A stretch of DNA of 34,125 nucleotides from the NCBI GenBank assembly GCA_003456155.1, contig DMPC01000001.1, positions 1 to 34,125 of the forward strand. The letters run 5' to 3'. Made by a program: the position numbers and the translations under genes. Shown here piece by piece: positions 24,682 to 33,505 of this stretch (positions within the stretch are counted from its first letter, which is position 1; every line of letters starts with the position of its first letter). The DNA is from Actinomycetota bacterium (GTDB lineage Bacteria; Actinomycetota; Actinomycetes; S36-B12). The notes beneath the pieces were generated by a model. It did not search any database. It was given only the letters and a program-made list of their open reading frames with translations, and was not told where the DNA came from.

Positions 24682-24810
24682 ATGGCTATCTACTCGACGC
24701 TCACCAAGCTCAGGTCAGGCGCAACTAGAGCGGCAGCCACCTGCTGCGCAGCGGCACTGGCCGTGCTCGCCCTGCCGCTGGCACACCAAGCTCAGGTCAG
24801 GCGCAACTAG
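24682..24810 (+). pseudogene. Detached signal-peptide fragment of the downstream secreted protein
   Basis: From the ATG at 24682 the frame encodes MAIYSTLTKLRSGATRAAAT, then a hydrophobic core ending ALAVLALPLA, a clear Sec signal peptide. It then enters the second copy of an 82-bp tandem duplication in the wrong frame and stops after HQAQVRRN. Without the duplication it would continue in frame as ASASAAS into the protein at 24845-25834, so this is the original N-terminus of that gene. Confidence 0.75.
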
Positions 24811-24865
24811 AGCGGCAACCACCTGCTGCGCAGCGGCACTGGCCGTGCTCGCCCTGCCGCTGGCA
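24702..24865. repeat. 82-bp tandem duplication, two copies
   Basis: Copy one is 24702-24783 and copy two 24784-24865. They differ at a single base (CGGCAGCC against CGGCAACC). The unit length is not a multiple of three, so the duplication shifts the reading frame of the gene that contains it. The near-identity shows that it is recent. Confidence 0.95.
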
Positions 24866-25834
24866 TCTGCTTCAGCGGCAAGCATGGAGCCAGGCGCAGC
24901 TGGCAAGACCACGTACATTCAGCCGGGCTCCCTGGACGTAGATGCTTCATTGAAGTCGTACAACGGCGCCGCCCAGATGATGGACGGCGCTGCAGTGGTG
25001 TACAAGCCGACGTACACCGCCGGCCTGAAGCGAGACCCAGGGGCAACCGTCACAGTCGTCAGCAACGATTTGGTGGTGACCGATGGCACCGTTGCAAGTG
25101 GCGAGACGTACGTTGGTGCCACATACGGCTCGAAATCACGGAAGCTGACGGTCCACGAGAAAATTGGTGGCACCACGTGGGGCACGGGCGAACAGGATCT
25201 CTTCTTCTGCGCAGGCATCGAGATGTGCAACCGCGACTGGTGGCGGGACTTCCCTAGGCTATGGCCCGAGTGGGGCACGGTGGGCACTGTCCAGCTGGAC
25301 GTGGGTGAACCTGGCGAGCAGACCACCGTCACCGCTCGGGTGTTCGCGAAGTGCCGTGAGAAGTCATCCGAGTCACGGCCAAGCGACACAACTTCTCCTC
25401 AATGTGACGAGTCAGATGTGTCAGATGGAGGACTGCTCAGCTTCACGATGAAGGATCTCGAAGGTGATAGCGGCAAGAGGGCCGTGCGGGACAAGTCAGC
25501 AGCAACAACAGACATCGTGTTGGAGACAGAGGGGCTTGACTGGAACGCCTTGATCCGCATCGCGCAGGGCATGGTGCCTGTGCTCCCCGCGCCCTGGATC
25601 CCCTCGCCCATGGATCCTTGGACACATGTCCCGGTGACGATGCTGAGCACGTGTGCACAGGCCATCGCTGCAGGCACGCTAGATAACGCGCGGGCAGTGG
25701 CCTCATCTAACGGCTTCACCGTGAGAGTGTCGATGATCGATTTTCAGCCACAGGTCGGCTCGACGGACGTGAGGCAGGACCGGATCAATGTGGACATCGT
25801 CAACGACCGGATCGTGAACTGTACCTACGGGTGA
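24845..25834 (+). CDS. Secreted protein of unknown function, N-terminus frameshifted by duplication
   Basis: The open frame covers about 329 residues. It begins inside the hydrophobic core of a signal peptide (LALPLASASAAS), with a mature region starting near MEPGAAGKTTYIQPG. The mature part has several Cys (CAGIEMC, KCREK, PQCDES, STCAQA, VNCTYG) that could form disulfides, and a tryptophan-rich patch RDWWRDFPRLWPEW. I recognise no family. The only start in this frame downstream of the frameshift is a GTG at 24845 without a ribosome binding site, so as sequenced the gene is probably silent; removal of one repeat copy would restore a full-length secreted protein of about 356 residues from 24682. 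It converges on the YcaO operon, with a shared terminator at its stop. Confidence 0.65.
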   Translation: MLALPLASASAASMEPGAAGKTTYIQPGSLDVDASLKSYNGAAQMMDGAAVVYKPTYTAGLKRDPGATVTVVSNDLVVTDGTVASGETYVGATYGSKSRKLTVHEKIGGTTWGTGEQDLFFCAGIEMCNRDWWRDFPRLWPEWGTVGTVQLDVGEPGEQTTVTARVFAKCREKSSESRPSDTTSPQCDESDVSDGGLLSFTMKDLEGDSGKRAVRDKSAATTDIVLETEGLDWNALIRIAQGMVPVLPAPWIPSPMDPWTHVPVTMLSTCAQAIAAGTLDNARAVASSNGFTVRVSMIDFQPQVGSTDVRQDRINVDIVNDRIVNCTYG

Positions 25835-25855
25835 CGAGAGCTCATCGCCCGTAGG
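25824..25855. terminator. Bidirectional terminator hairpin between convergent genes
   Basis: CCTACGGG (25824-25831) and CCCGTAGG (25848-25855) form a perfect 8-bp stem that extends inward by several more pairs with one mismatch. The stop codon of the secreted protein lies in it and the YcaO gene ends 26 bases away on the other strand. The hairpin is symmetrical, so it may serve both, though a long T-run is missing. Confidence 0.65.
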
Positions 25856-25881
25856 TCAGGTCTGGGCTGTGCGCTCACAGG

Positions 25882-27177
25882 TCAGAACGTAGGTGGGACA
25901 AACGACAGCGCGCGATCAGTCGTCGCAATCCATGGAAATCGATATGGCTCAAGTTCAGGAGTGACAACCCGGACGACCGCAACTTCGAATTCACGTCCCA
26001 TCTCCAGTTCGCGCGCGTAGACGCGGTCGAAGCCAGCTGCAGCAAGGCCCTCCAGCATCACTGCGACATCACCGTGGAAGGTTCCCGTCGATTGGTCGGG
26101 GATTTCCTGAACGGAGACTGGGCGCGCATTGGTGAAGACCGACTGAGTCGTGAAGACGTCACTGCGTCGGCTCGACTCGAAGGATCCCCTGAGGAAGTCA
26201 TCACGTGCACCCGCAACGAATATGGTGCGGGACTGGGCTGCCTCGGTCACCGCCCGCACCATTGCAATCTCGGGATCAAGGTGGCAGCCGTATCCCTTGT
26301 AGACCCCCGAACCCCTTTCATTCGACCACAAATGCGCCTCGACAGTGGGGATACCGGGCTCAGTGGGACACCAAAGCAGGGAGACCACGGCGTCAGCCCG
26401 GTGTACCTGCTCAAGGAGGCCTCTGATGACCTCGCCCGTGATGGTCGACTGGTCGATCACCAGTCGGGACGCTCCCTTTGCGTGTGCAACACTCCAGCAG
26501 CTGACCGCATCGCGCTCGATGCATTCATACAGCGCAGCGCAAAGCGCTTCTGGCACATGATTGCCGGAAGCGAGGCCATTGGTGGTCGGGGCCCAGGGAC
26601 ATCCGAGCAAGGTCTTCTCACCACTTCCCAGCATGACCAGTGGCTCAGGCAGGTACACCTCGTCGCCGGTGAACAGATCTGATGCCCGGGACCAGTTCAT
26701 CATCCGGCTGTCAACGAGACGGCTCTGCTTGATCTGGGAGAACTGCTCAGGCGGGCACGGCAGGCGGCCGCGCATATCGCCCAGAGTGGCTCTCACATCG
26801 GCGACATCACTCTCCTCGGCAACGAACCGCTCGATCGCCTCCATGGCCGCTGACGTGGCCGCAGCGGGGAGCGTCGCCCCCTTGCCGGTCTCGACAGCAA
26901 GCGTGTCTGAGCCAGGTCGAAATGCGTTTACGACAGGGATCCCCAAGGTGTCGAGGCCAGTGATATCGGCAAGGCGAGTGATGCCTGCCTTGGGCAGATG
27001 GGGCCTTATGCGCTCAAGTGTTCGAACGGGCTCCATCGCCCGATGTGTGCCCTTGACCCAATCCTTCGAAGCACGTAGCTCCCGGCCGTCGATCAGGATG
27101 GGGGCATGCGAATCGCCATTCACTCCGTCTACCCCCCGCACGGACGCAGGGCCACGGCCTGCTTCTTCCGATGACAT
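25882..27177 (-). CDS. YcaO family enzyme, copy 1
   Basis: A 431-residue YcaO protein. This family uses ATP to activate a peptide-backbone amide, making azoles, thioamides or amidines in ribosomal peptides. The three ATP/Mg motifs are complete: SAAMEAIERF (109-118), EALCAALYECIERD (210-223, Glu218, Glu221, Arg222) and EAAQSR (312-317). The opening GTHRAMEPVRTLERIRPHLP, then AGITRLADITGLDTLGIPV, resembles stand-alone and TfuA-associated YcaO proteins; there is no fused E1/ThiF-like domain, and the C-terminus FVPPTF lacks the PxPxP tail of azoline-forming cyclodehydratases. AGGAGGAG just before the ATG at 27177 decides the start over 27195. It is the last gene of the operon, 41 bases after its paralogue. 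The exact modification is not decidable. Confidence 0.9.
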   Translation of the reverse strand: MSSEEAGRGPASVRGVDGVNGDSHAPILIDGRELRASKDWVKGTHRAMEPVRTLERIRPHLPKAGITRLADITGLDTLGIPVVNAFRPGSDTLAVETGKGATLPAAATSAAMEAIERFVAEESDVADVRATLGDMRGRLPCPPEQFSQIKQSRLVDSRMMNWSRASDLFTGDEVYLPEPLVMLGSGEKTLLGCPWAPTTNGLASGNHVPEALCAALYECIERDAVSCWSVAHAKGASRLVIDQSTITGEVIRGLLEQVHRADAVVSLLWCPTEPGIPTVEAHLWSNERGSGVYKGYGCHLDPEIAMVRAVTEAAQSRTIFVAGARDDFLRGSFESSRRSDVFTTQSVFTNARPVSVQEIPDQSTGTFHGDVAVMLEGLAAAGFDRVYARELEMGREFEVAVVRVVTPELEPYRFPWIATTDRALSFVPPTF

Positions 27178-27218
27178 AGCTCCTCCTGGCGTCATTGCTC
27201 GACAGTGCGATCAATGCT

Positions 27219-28499
27219 TCATCTGAGCAGTTGGTCTGGGACGGATGGAATGAAGGACTTCGCACGATCCGTGACCGCCACCCAGGGAAAGCGGTAGGGC
27301 TCCAGCCCCGGCACCAGCACGCGTACCACTGCCACCTCGAACTCTTGACCCATCGTCAGCTCCCGTGCCAGCACTGTGTCGAAGCCAGCGCGGGCGAGAC
27401 CGTCGAGGATGACAGAGACATCCCCGTGGAAGGAGCCCGTTGCCCGATCGGGCAGGTCGTTCACCGAAACTGAAGTGGAGTTGTATGTGAACAAACCGGC
27501 CCCGTGAACATCACTGCGTCGGCTCGACTCGAAGGATCCCCTGAGGAAATCATCGCGAGCCCCAGCCACAAAGATGGTCCGCGCCTGGACCGCCTCGGTG
27601 ACGGCGCGGATCATGGCGATCTCCGGATCGAGATGACATCCATAGCCCTTGTACATGCCGAGCCCGGTATCGTCTGACCACACAAACGCCATGCACGTGG
27701 GAATCCCAACTTCGGTCGGACACCACATGATCGCCACGTCAGAGTCCGCTGAGCGAATCTGCTCGATCAGGCCGCCAATGATCTCACCACGCACCGTGTC
27801 AAGGTCGACCATGAGACTGTTCACGCCCTTGCGGTGGGCTACCTGCCAGCAACTCGTCGCATCACGCTCAACCACTTCATAGAGGGCCGCACACAACGCC
27901 TCGGCCACGTGATTCCCTGAAGCGAGGCCATTGGATGACGCCGCCCACGGTGTCCCGATCATCTCCGGCTGAGAGCACGGCAACTGCACCAAGAGCTCGG
28001 GCACGAACTGCTGCTCTCCGGTACGGAGGTTCCACATGGAGGACCATGGGAATGCGCGATTCGCGACAACGCGTGCGTAGGCCATGAGGGGAAGACGATC
28101 GACGGGGGCAGCCAAGCGGTCGCCAACCTCGTCAACCGTCGCGATCAGGTCCCGAACGTCATCTTCTTCCCCTACGAAGCGCTCGATGGCCTCCATCGTG
28201 GCCGAGGTGGCCGCGGCCTCCAGCGTCGCCCCCTTGCCCGCCTCCACGGCCAGCGACCCCGACGCTGGCCGCGTGGCGATCACCACCGGAACACCGAGTG
28301 TGTCGAGTCCAGTGATGTCCGCCACGCGCGTGATCCCTGCCTTGTGGAGGTGGGGTCGAATCCGTGCCAGAGTGAGCGAAGGATCCATCGCTCGGTGTGT
28401 TCCTGCCACCCACTCCTTGTCGGCCCGGATCAGCTCTGAGCCAAGTCGGATCGCAGGGAAGGACTCGTGTGCCGAAACGCCTGACTCGCCTTGCGTCAT
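27219..28499 (-). CDS. YcaO family enzyme, copy 2
   Basis: A 426-residue paralogue of the next gene; by eye the two agree over well more than half of their residues along the full length. The ATP motifs are again complete: SATMEAIERF (99-108), the NGLASGNHVAEALCAALYEV-VERD stretch, and EAVQAR. The N-terminal 30 residues and the middle region (about 120-165) differ most, which could alter which peptide or residue is chosen. The ATG lies three bases after the stop of the ABC gene upstream, so they are co-transcribed. Two intact copies suggest two different modifications, two precursors or a heteromeric enzyme. There is no TfuA or ThiF-like partner in the window. Confidence 0.9.
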   Translation of the reverse strand: MTQGESGVSAHESFPAIRLGSELIRADKEWVAGTHRAMDPSLTLARIRPHLHKAGITRVADITGLDTLGVPVVIATRPASGSLAVEAGKGATLEAAATSATMEAIERFVGEEDDVRDLIATVDEVGDRLAAPVDRLPLMAYARVVANRAFPWSSMWNLRTGEQQFVPELLVQLPCSQPEMIGTPWAASSNGLASGNHVAEALCAALYEVVERDATSCWQVAHRKGVNSLMVDLDTVRGEIIGGLIEQIRSADSDVAIMWCPTEVGIPTCMAFVWSDDTGLGMYKGYGCHLDPEIAMIRAVTEAVQARTIFVAGARDDFLRGSFESSRRSDVHGAGLFTYNSTSVSVNDLPDRATGSFHGDVSVILDGLARAGFDTVLARELTMGQEFEVAVVRVLVPGLEPYRFPWVAVTDRAKSFIPSVPDQLLR

Positions 28500-28502
28500 G
28501 GC

Positions 28503-31304
28503 CTAGAGAACCTGTCGAGTCGCGAGCGCATGGAAAGCACCATGGCGTTCCATGAGCTCCAGGTAGGTGCCCTCCTCGACGACCCGACCAGCCTGCATCA
28601 TCGCAATGCGATCGGCCCCGATAATCGTCGAAAGCCGATGGGCGACGACAATCCGGGTCATTCCGAGCGCTGCGAGGTTCTCGCTGACGACTCGCTGCGT
28701 GACATTGTCGAGAGCGCTCGTTGCCTCGTCCAGCAGCAGGATGCGAGGTCGTGTGGCCAGCGCACGAGCAATGAGGAGCCGCTGGCGCTGTCCACCGGAG
28801 AACGCGCCACCGTTCAGCGTGATCATGGTGTCCAGTTTCATCGGCATGGCATTGATGTCATCGGCGAGCGCCACGACCTCAGCCAGCTCCCATGCCTCTT
28901 CGGCAGACAGTGTCGTCGCGCCAGCAAGATTCTGGTGGATTGTGCCCGGCATCAGCTGTCCGTCCTGGAGCACCACTCCGAACTGACGCCGAACCGATTC
29001 AACATCCAGGGAGGACAGATCCTGATCGTCGAACCGAACTGAACCTGCCTCCGGAGTCTCAAACCCCATGAGCGCACGCAATACCGTGGACTTGCCGCAG
29101 CCCGACTGTCCCACGAGTGCGACCATCTCACCCGCATTGATGTGAAGATCGAAATCATCCAGCACGGCCGGGCTGTCGGGATGATAACGAAAGGTCACCG
29201 AGCGGAGTGAGACTTCACCGCGGAGTGGGCCAGGGTCAGAGCGCCCTTCACCCGATTCCGGTGCCTCGGCCACAAGTTCAGCTGCGCGCTGCATCGCCGG
29301 TCGCAGTTGCAGTCCCGTGCCGATGCCCGTGACAAAGGTCATGATCCCGGCGATGAAGAGCATGTAGGTGGTCTGGAACGCGATGAACGCTCCGACATCC
29401 CTGCCTGTGTCTGTGAGAAGCACGCCAGCAAAGAGCACCGCCGTCGACAACGAGCCGACTGTTGCCCCGAAGAGCATCTGGTGTGAAATGCGAATAGTGA
29501 GCTGCTGGCCAACAGCATCGCGAAAGCGCTCGGCCCAGGCTGCGAAGGCTCGGGGCTCAGCTCCGGCCACACGCAGCTTCGGGATGGCACCCAGCACCTG
29601 GTAGAAGAAGCCGTTCACCCGACCGGTTGCCTCGTCGACCGATCGTTGAGCACGAGCGACACGCGTAGCGAAGATCAATGACAAAGCCAACACGATGAGG
29701 CCCCACGCCATGGCGACGAGGGCGAGGGTGGGGATGTAGATGAACAGGATCACGACTGAGACCAGCGAGGCAATGATCACGGGCAATGCCCCGATGATCG
29801 ACTGCTCAATCGGGTCGCGTGCAGTCTCCAGCGCCGCCAATCGCATGCTGAGGTCACCGGGGCCGAGTCGCTTCACGAGCGCAATCGGACTGCGCAGCAC
29901 CCGACCCCAGATACCGCGCTGGAGCTTCAGAGACACTGATGCCTCAAGGCTCGTCGCTGCCGCCGTCTGCGCCATCTGCACCGGCAATACGGCGATAGCG
30001 GCCATCACCAGCGCGACAACCAGCCAAGCCAGCCTGGCGCGGTCGCCCTCGGGGATGATTTCACCGTATACAACACCGGAAGCCAGCGGAACCGTCAACG
30101 TCACAGCAGCGATGACGGAGGACCACAGCAGCACGCGCACTACCTGACGGGACTCGCCCGAAAGCGCAAGGCGAATGAGCCGCGAGGGACTCAGGTTCTC
30201 GCCCACTGGGGGCTTGGAGAACACGAAGGCGTGCGCGATCAGTGACGGCGCGCCAGCCGCGTCCGCATCCACCTCAATGCCGTTGGCATCGATGATGACG
30301 CCTTGGCCCTTGCGGATCACCAGGGCAAGCGGTGCTCCCTCGACGGAGAAGCCGACCATCGGCTCCACCGTGTTGACCCACCACTGCCCAGATAGCGTCA
30401 CCGTACGCACGAACAGCCCTGACGTGGTGGCAATTGCACGGACCGCAGCGGTTCCCTCGCGCCCGCGCAACCCACCCCTAGGGATCTTGATCGAGAAGCC
30501 ATTCACGTGAGCGACCATCGATGCGACCACCACGAGCGGCTCGTCTGATCTGACTGACGACACAGAGGTCCCGCGGTCGACAAGCTCACGAGCGAGCAAA
30601 CGCAGACCTGCGGCCTCGATCTCCGCGGAGACTGCGGGCTCGGTCAGCGCTCGTTCGCGCTCCTTGACCTCGCCCTGCACGAACGAACGAACGGCACAAT
30701 CCCCCGCCAGAGCGAAGAGCCACGTGACTCCCGTCAGCCGTTCGGCGGCATCGACGAGGTCGAGCGGATGCGCAGTGAGTACGGTGCTGCCTTGACCGAC
30801 GATGCTCATGCGCCCTGCGATGGGTGCGCCACCTTTCGGCATTGCGGTCCCGGCCAGTGTGGATTCCCCCTCCACTACACGAACCCAGGACAGCCGGTCG
30901 ACGATTGCGGCGTTTCCAGATGTGATGATCATGGGTTCCGTACTCAGCCGGTCGACATGACCTGCAGGTGGAGGCACCGTTGGCCGGATCACGGAGCAGA
31001 GGGCCTCGGCTGTCGCGATCACTGCGGCCGCGAACTCGTCATCGGTCGCCTCTGCAAGGGGAACCTCAACAGCCGTGGCGTGGTGGGCCAGCACCCAGAC
31101 TTGACCCGGAGGCGGGGCGGGTGTCGCGAGAATCGCCGGTGCGAACAGCGTGACGACGGGAACGCGACGTCCGGCACCCTCACCCGGGACATCCTCCGCA
31201 AGAAAGATCGTCGTGTCACCCGCCCGAAGGAACAATGGGGAGCTCGGATCGAACGGCTCAGCTCGCTCGACTGTGATGACTTCGCTCTCTGGCATCGCGC
31301 TCAC
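28503..31304 (-). CDS. NHLM-type peptide ABC transporter, long form without peptidase (ABC2)
   Basis: A 933-residue fused permease-ATPase of the NHLM (nitrile hydratase leader microcin) type. The first 350 or so residues form a soluble region of the kind specific to this subfamily, with no C39 peptidase. Then comes a six-helix exporter domain (about 385-670) and an ATPase with Walker A GQSGCGKSTV, signature FSGGQRQRLLIARAL and Walker B ILLLDEATSALD. It exports the peptide product together with the C39-bearing partner. The GTG at 31304 overlaps the stop of that partner (GTGA); an ATG at 31295 with AGGAG eight bases upstream is an equally good start. Confidence 0.9.
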   Translation of the reverse strand: MSAMPESEVITVERAEPFDPSSPLFLRAGDTTIFLAEDVPGEGAGRRVPVVTLFAPAILATPAPPPGQVWVLAHHATAVEVPLAEATDDEFAAAVIATAEALCSVIRPTVPPPAGHVDRLSTEPMIITSGNAAIVDRLSWVRVVEGESTLAGTAMPKGGAPIAGRMSIVGQGSTVLTAHPLDLVDAAERLTGVTWLFALAGDCAVRSFVQGEVKERERALTEPAVSAEIEAAGLRLLARELVDRGTSVSSVRSDEPLVVVASMVAHVNGFSIKIPRGGLRGREGTAAVRAIATTSGLFVRTVTLSGQWWVNTVEPMVGFSVEGAPLALVIRKGQGVIIDANGIEVDADAAGAPSLIAHAFVFSKPPVGENLSPSRLIRLALSGESRQVVRVLLWSSVIAAVTLTVPLASGVVYGEIIPEGDRARLAWLVVALVMAAIAVLPVQMAQTAAATSLEASVSLKLQRGIWGRVLRSPIALVKRLGPGDLSMRLAALETARDPIEQSIIGALPVIIASLVSVVILFIYIPTLALVAMAWGLIVLALSLIFATRVARAQRSVDEATGRVNGFFYQVLGAIPKLRVAGAEPRAFAAWAERFRDAVGQQLTIRISHQMLFGATVGSLSTAVLFAGVLLTDTGRDVGAFIAFQTTYMLFIAGIMTFVTGIGTGLQLRPAMQRAAELVAEAPESGEGRSDPGPLRGEVSLRSVTFRYHPDSPAVLDDFDLHINAGEMVALVGQSGCGKSTVLRALMGFETPEAGSVRFDDQDLSSLDVESVRRQFGVVLQDGQLMPGTIHQNLAGATTLSAEEAWELAEVVALADDINAMPMKLDTMITLNGGAFSGGQRQRLLIARALATRPRILLLDEATSALDNVTQRVVSENLAALGMTRIVVAHRLSTIIGADRIAMMQAGRVVEEGTYLELMERHGAFHALATRQVL

Positions 31305-33505
31305 TCCTGCACCAGCCTCGCGTAGACACCGTCAAGGGCCATGAGTTCTTCATGACGACCCATCTCTACGACCCTGCCCGATGACATGACGAGAATCAGG
31401 TCGGCGTCACGCACGGTACTGAGTCGATGTGCGACCACGATCGTCGTGCAGCCGCGGCGCTGTAGAGCTGCGTCCACCTCAGCCTCAGTCTCAGCGTCAA
31501 GCGCGCTGGTGGCCTCGTCGAGAAGCAGGATGGAAGGGTTGCGCACGAGGGCACGTGCAATCTCCAGCCGTTGTCGCTGCCCTCCCGACCAGTTCGTTCC
31601 ACCATCGGCGACGACGGCTGCGTAGGATCCGATTCGCGCGGCGATTGCGGAGTGGATCTGCGCATCCTGGGCGGCGCGAACGAGATCCTCTTCCGAGGTC
31701 GACGTATCCCACAGGGTCAGGTTCTCCTTGACGGTGCCGCTGAACAAGGCGATCCGCTGGTCGACCATCGCGATCGAGCGACTGATGACAGGACGAGGAA
31801 TGTCCTGGCGCAAGCGACCGTCGAATCGAACTTCACCAGACCACGGCTCATGAAGGCCGGCGAGCAGGCGCACCAGTGTCGACTTTCCGCTGCCGGAGGT
31901 GCCGACGATGGCAACCCGCGCGCCAGGCGGAATGTCGATCGAGAAGTTGTCAATGAGGGGTGGGACTGTGGTCTTGAATCCAAAGGTGACATTGCGCATG
32001 GAAATCGCCCCGCGAAGGCGGGCCTCTTCCCCCGGCATCAATGCAAAGCGCTGGATTCTCGGGTCGCAGGAGACATCGATCTTCTCGTCAAGCACGTCGT
32101 CGAGTCGTCTCACCAGATTCTGGACCTGCTGCATCATCCATGCGAATCCGACAAGGTCGGCGATCGGTCCCTGGAAGTAGTTGACAAGGACCGTGAAGGC
32201 GACCAGCGAGCCGATCTCAAGCGATCCGTTGATCACCTGCAGTGCGCCGACGCCTAGCACCGCAGCCGATGTGAGCGCCCTGAGCAGCGTTGGGACGGCA
32301 TTTCCGACCTGAGTGTGCAGCGCGATCTCCTGCCGCACATCGGCGACACGCACTGCGGTGCCCTCCCAACGAGCGTAGAAGTCACCTTCGAGGCCACCAG
32401 CCTTGATGGTCTCTAGCGTGAAGGCTCCATAGGCGGTCGTCTGGGCAAGCATCGCCTGCTGCTGCACGAGGAGTCGTGCCGAGTCGCGTCGGCGCTTGAG
32501 GGCGCTGCGAAGCGCAAGGAGGTTGCCGAGTGTGAGAATGAGCGCGATCAAGGCCAAGAACGGATCAACGACGAACATTGCCACCGCATAGACGGCGACA
32601 GTGATGGCACCCACCGAGACGACAGCGAGTCGACCGGTGAGCAGCGCCGCTACCTCCTGATTGTGCTGAACACGCTGCGAGAGGTCGGGGATCGACCGCG
32701 CCATGAAGTACTTCTCAGGCAGACGTAGCGCCTTGCGAACGAAAGCCGATGAATCGACGATCGTCATCCCGATTGAGGCACGAATGAGCACGCGCTGTTG
32801 AAACCAAGTGATGAGCACTTGCAGAGCAACAATTGCAAGGAGCCCGATGATCAGGCTCGAGGCCGCACTTCGATTCCCGCTGATAAGCACGTCATCGAGG
32901 AACATCTTCGAGATCGCGGCAATAGCTAGGCCGGGCACCGTCACCATGAGGCCGAGCAGGACCACCGCGATGACTTCGTTCAGCGCCTTGAAGACCCTCT
33001 GCAGCACCCCTCGCCATGGGCGTGGCCTTGAGCCACTCTTCGTGAAGTCTGGGGAGGGGCGGAGAATCAGGCATACCTTGGAGTACTCGGTCTCGAGTTC
33101 TGCGGATGTTACGAATCTCGGTCCGAATGCAGGATCGTTGAGTTGGGCTCCCCCCTCGACCAATCCCTCAAGCACCACAAAGTGGGACCCCCTCCAGAAG
33201 AGGATGACCGGGTAGCCGTTCCTGTGGAGGTTCGCTGCACGCAGGTAACTGCCGTGTCCGTCCAATCCATAGTGTCGGGCCGCCTTCAGCAGATCCGACA
33301 TGGATGTACCGTCCCTCGAGGCACCGCATGTCTCGCGCAGCTCTTCGAGTGGAATCCACTTCCCGTAGTAGGCGAGCACCATTCCGAGGGCCGCAGCACC
33401 GCATTCGGTGACCTCCATCTGGAGGTACGTTGGCACCCTAACGCGGCGGTCGCTGCCGTGAGGCAGGCTTGCCTTCTTCTCAGAGGCTTCCTCGGTGACA
33501 GTCAT
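31301..33505 (-). CDS. NHLM-type ABC transporter with C39 leader peptidase (ABC1)
   Basis: A 734-residue peptidase-containing exporter. The N-terminal C39 domain (about 25-150) has Gln29, the catalytic Cys35 in EVTECGAAALGMVL, His108 in GSHFVVLEG and Asp124 in NDPAFG, so it should cut leader peptides after a double-glycine-type motif. The exporter helices follow (about 175-470), then the ATPase with Walker A GTSGSGKSTLVRL, signature WSGGQRQRLEIARAL and Walker B ILLLDEATSALD. The ATG overlaps the stop of the HlyD-like gene by one base (TGATG). This gene tells us that the unseen precursor carries a cleavable leader. Confidence 0.93.
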   Translation of the reverse strand: MTVTEEASEKKASLPHGSDRRVRVPTYLQMEVTECGAAALGMVLAYYGKWIPLEELRETCGASRDGTSMSDLLKAARHYGLDGHGSYLRAANLHRNGYPVILFWRGSHFVVLEGLVEGGAQLNDPAFGPRFVTSAELETEYSKVCLILRPSPDFTKSGSRPRPWRGVLQRVFKALNEVIAVVLLGLMVTVPGLAIAAISKMFLDDVLISGNRSAASSLIIGLLAIVALQVLITWFQQRVLIRASIGMTIVDSSAFVRKALRLPEKYFMARSIPDLSQRVQHNQEVAALLTGRLAVVSVGAITVAVYAVAMFVVDPFLALIALILTLGNLLALRSALKRRRDSARLLVQQQAMLAQTTAYGAFTLETIKAGGLEGDFYARWEGTAVRVADVRQEIALHTQVGNAVPTLLRALTSAAVLGVGALQVINGSLEIGSLVAFTVLVNYFQGPIADLVGFAWMMQQVQNLVRRLDDVLDEKIDVSCDPRIQRFALMPGEEARLRGAISMRNVTFGFKTTVPPLIDNFSIDIPPGARVAIVGTSGSGKSTLVRLLAGLHEPWSGEVRFDGRLRQDIPRPVISRSIAMVDQRIALFSGTVKENLTLWDTSTSEEDLVRAAQDAQIHSAIAARIGSYAAVVADGGTNWSGGQRQRLEIARALVRNPSILLLDEATSALDAETEAEVDAALQRRGCTTIVVAHRLSTVRDADLILVMSSGRVVEMGRHEELMALDGVYARLVQE

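Noticed and set aside
24702..24865. CRISPR-like or satellite repeat
   Set aside because: There are only two copies with no spacers between them; it is a simple tandem duplication within coding sequence.
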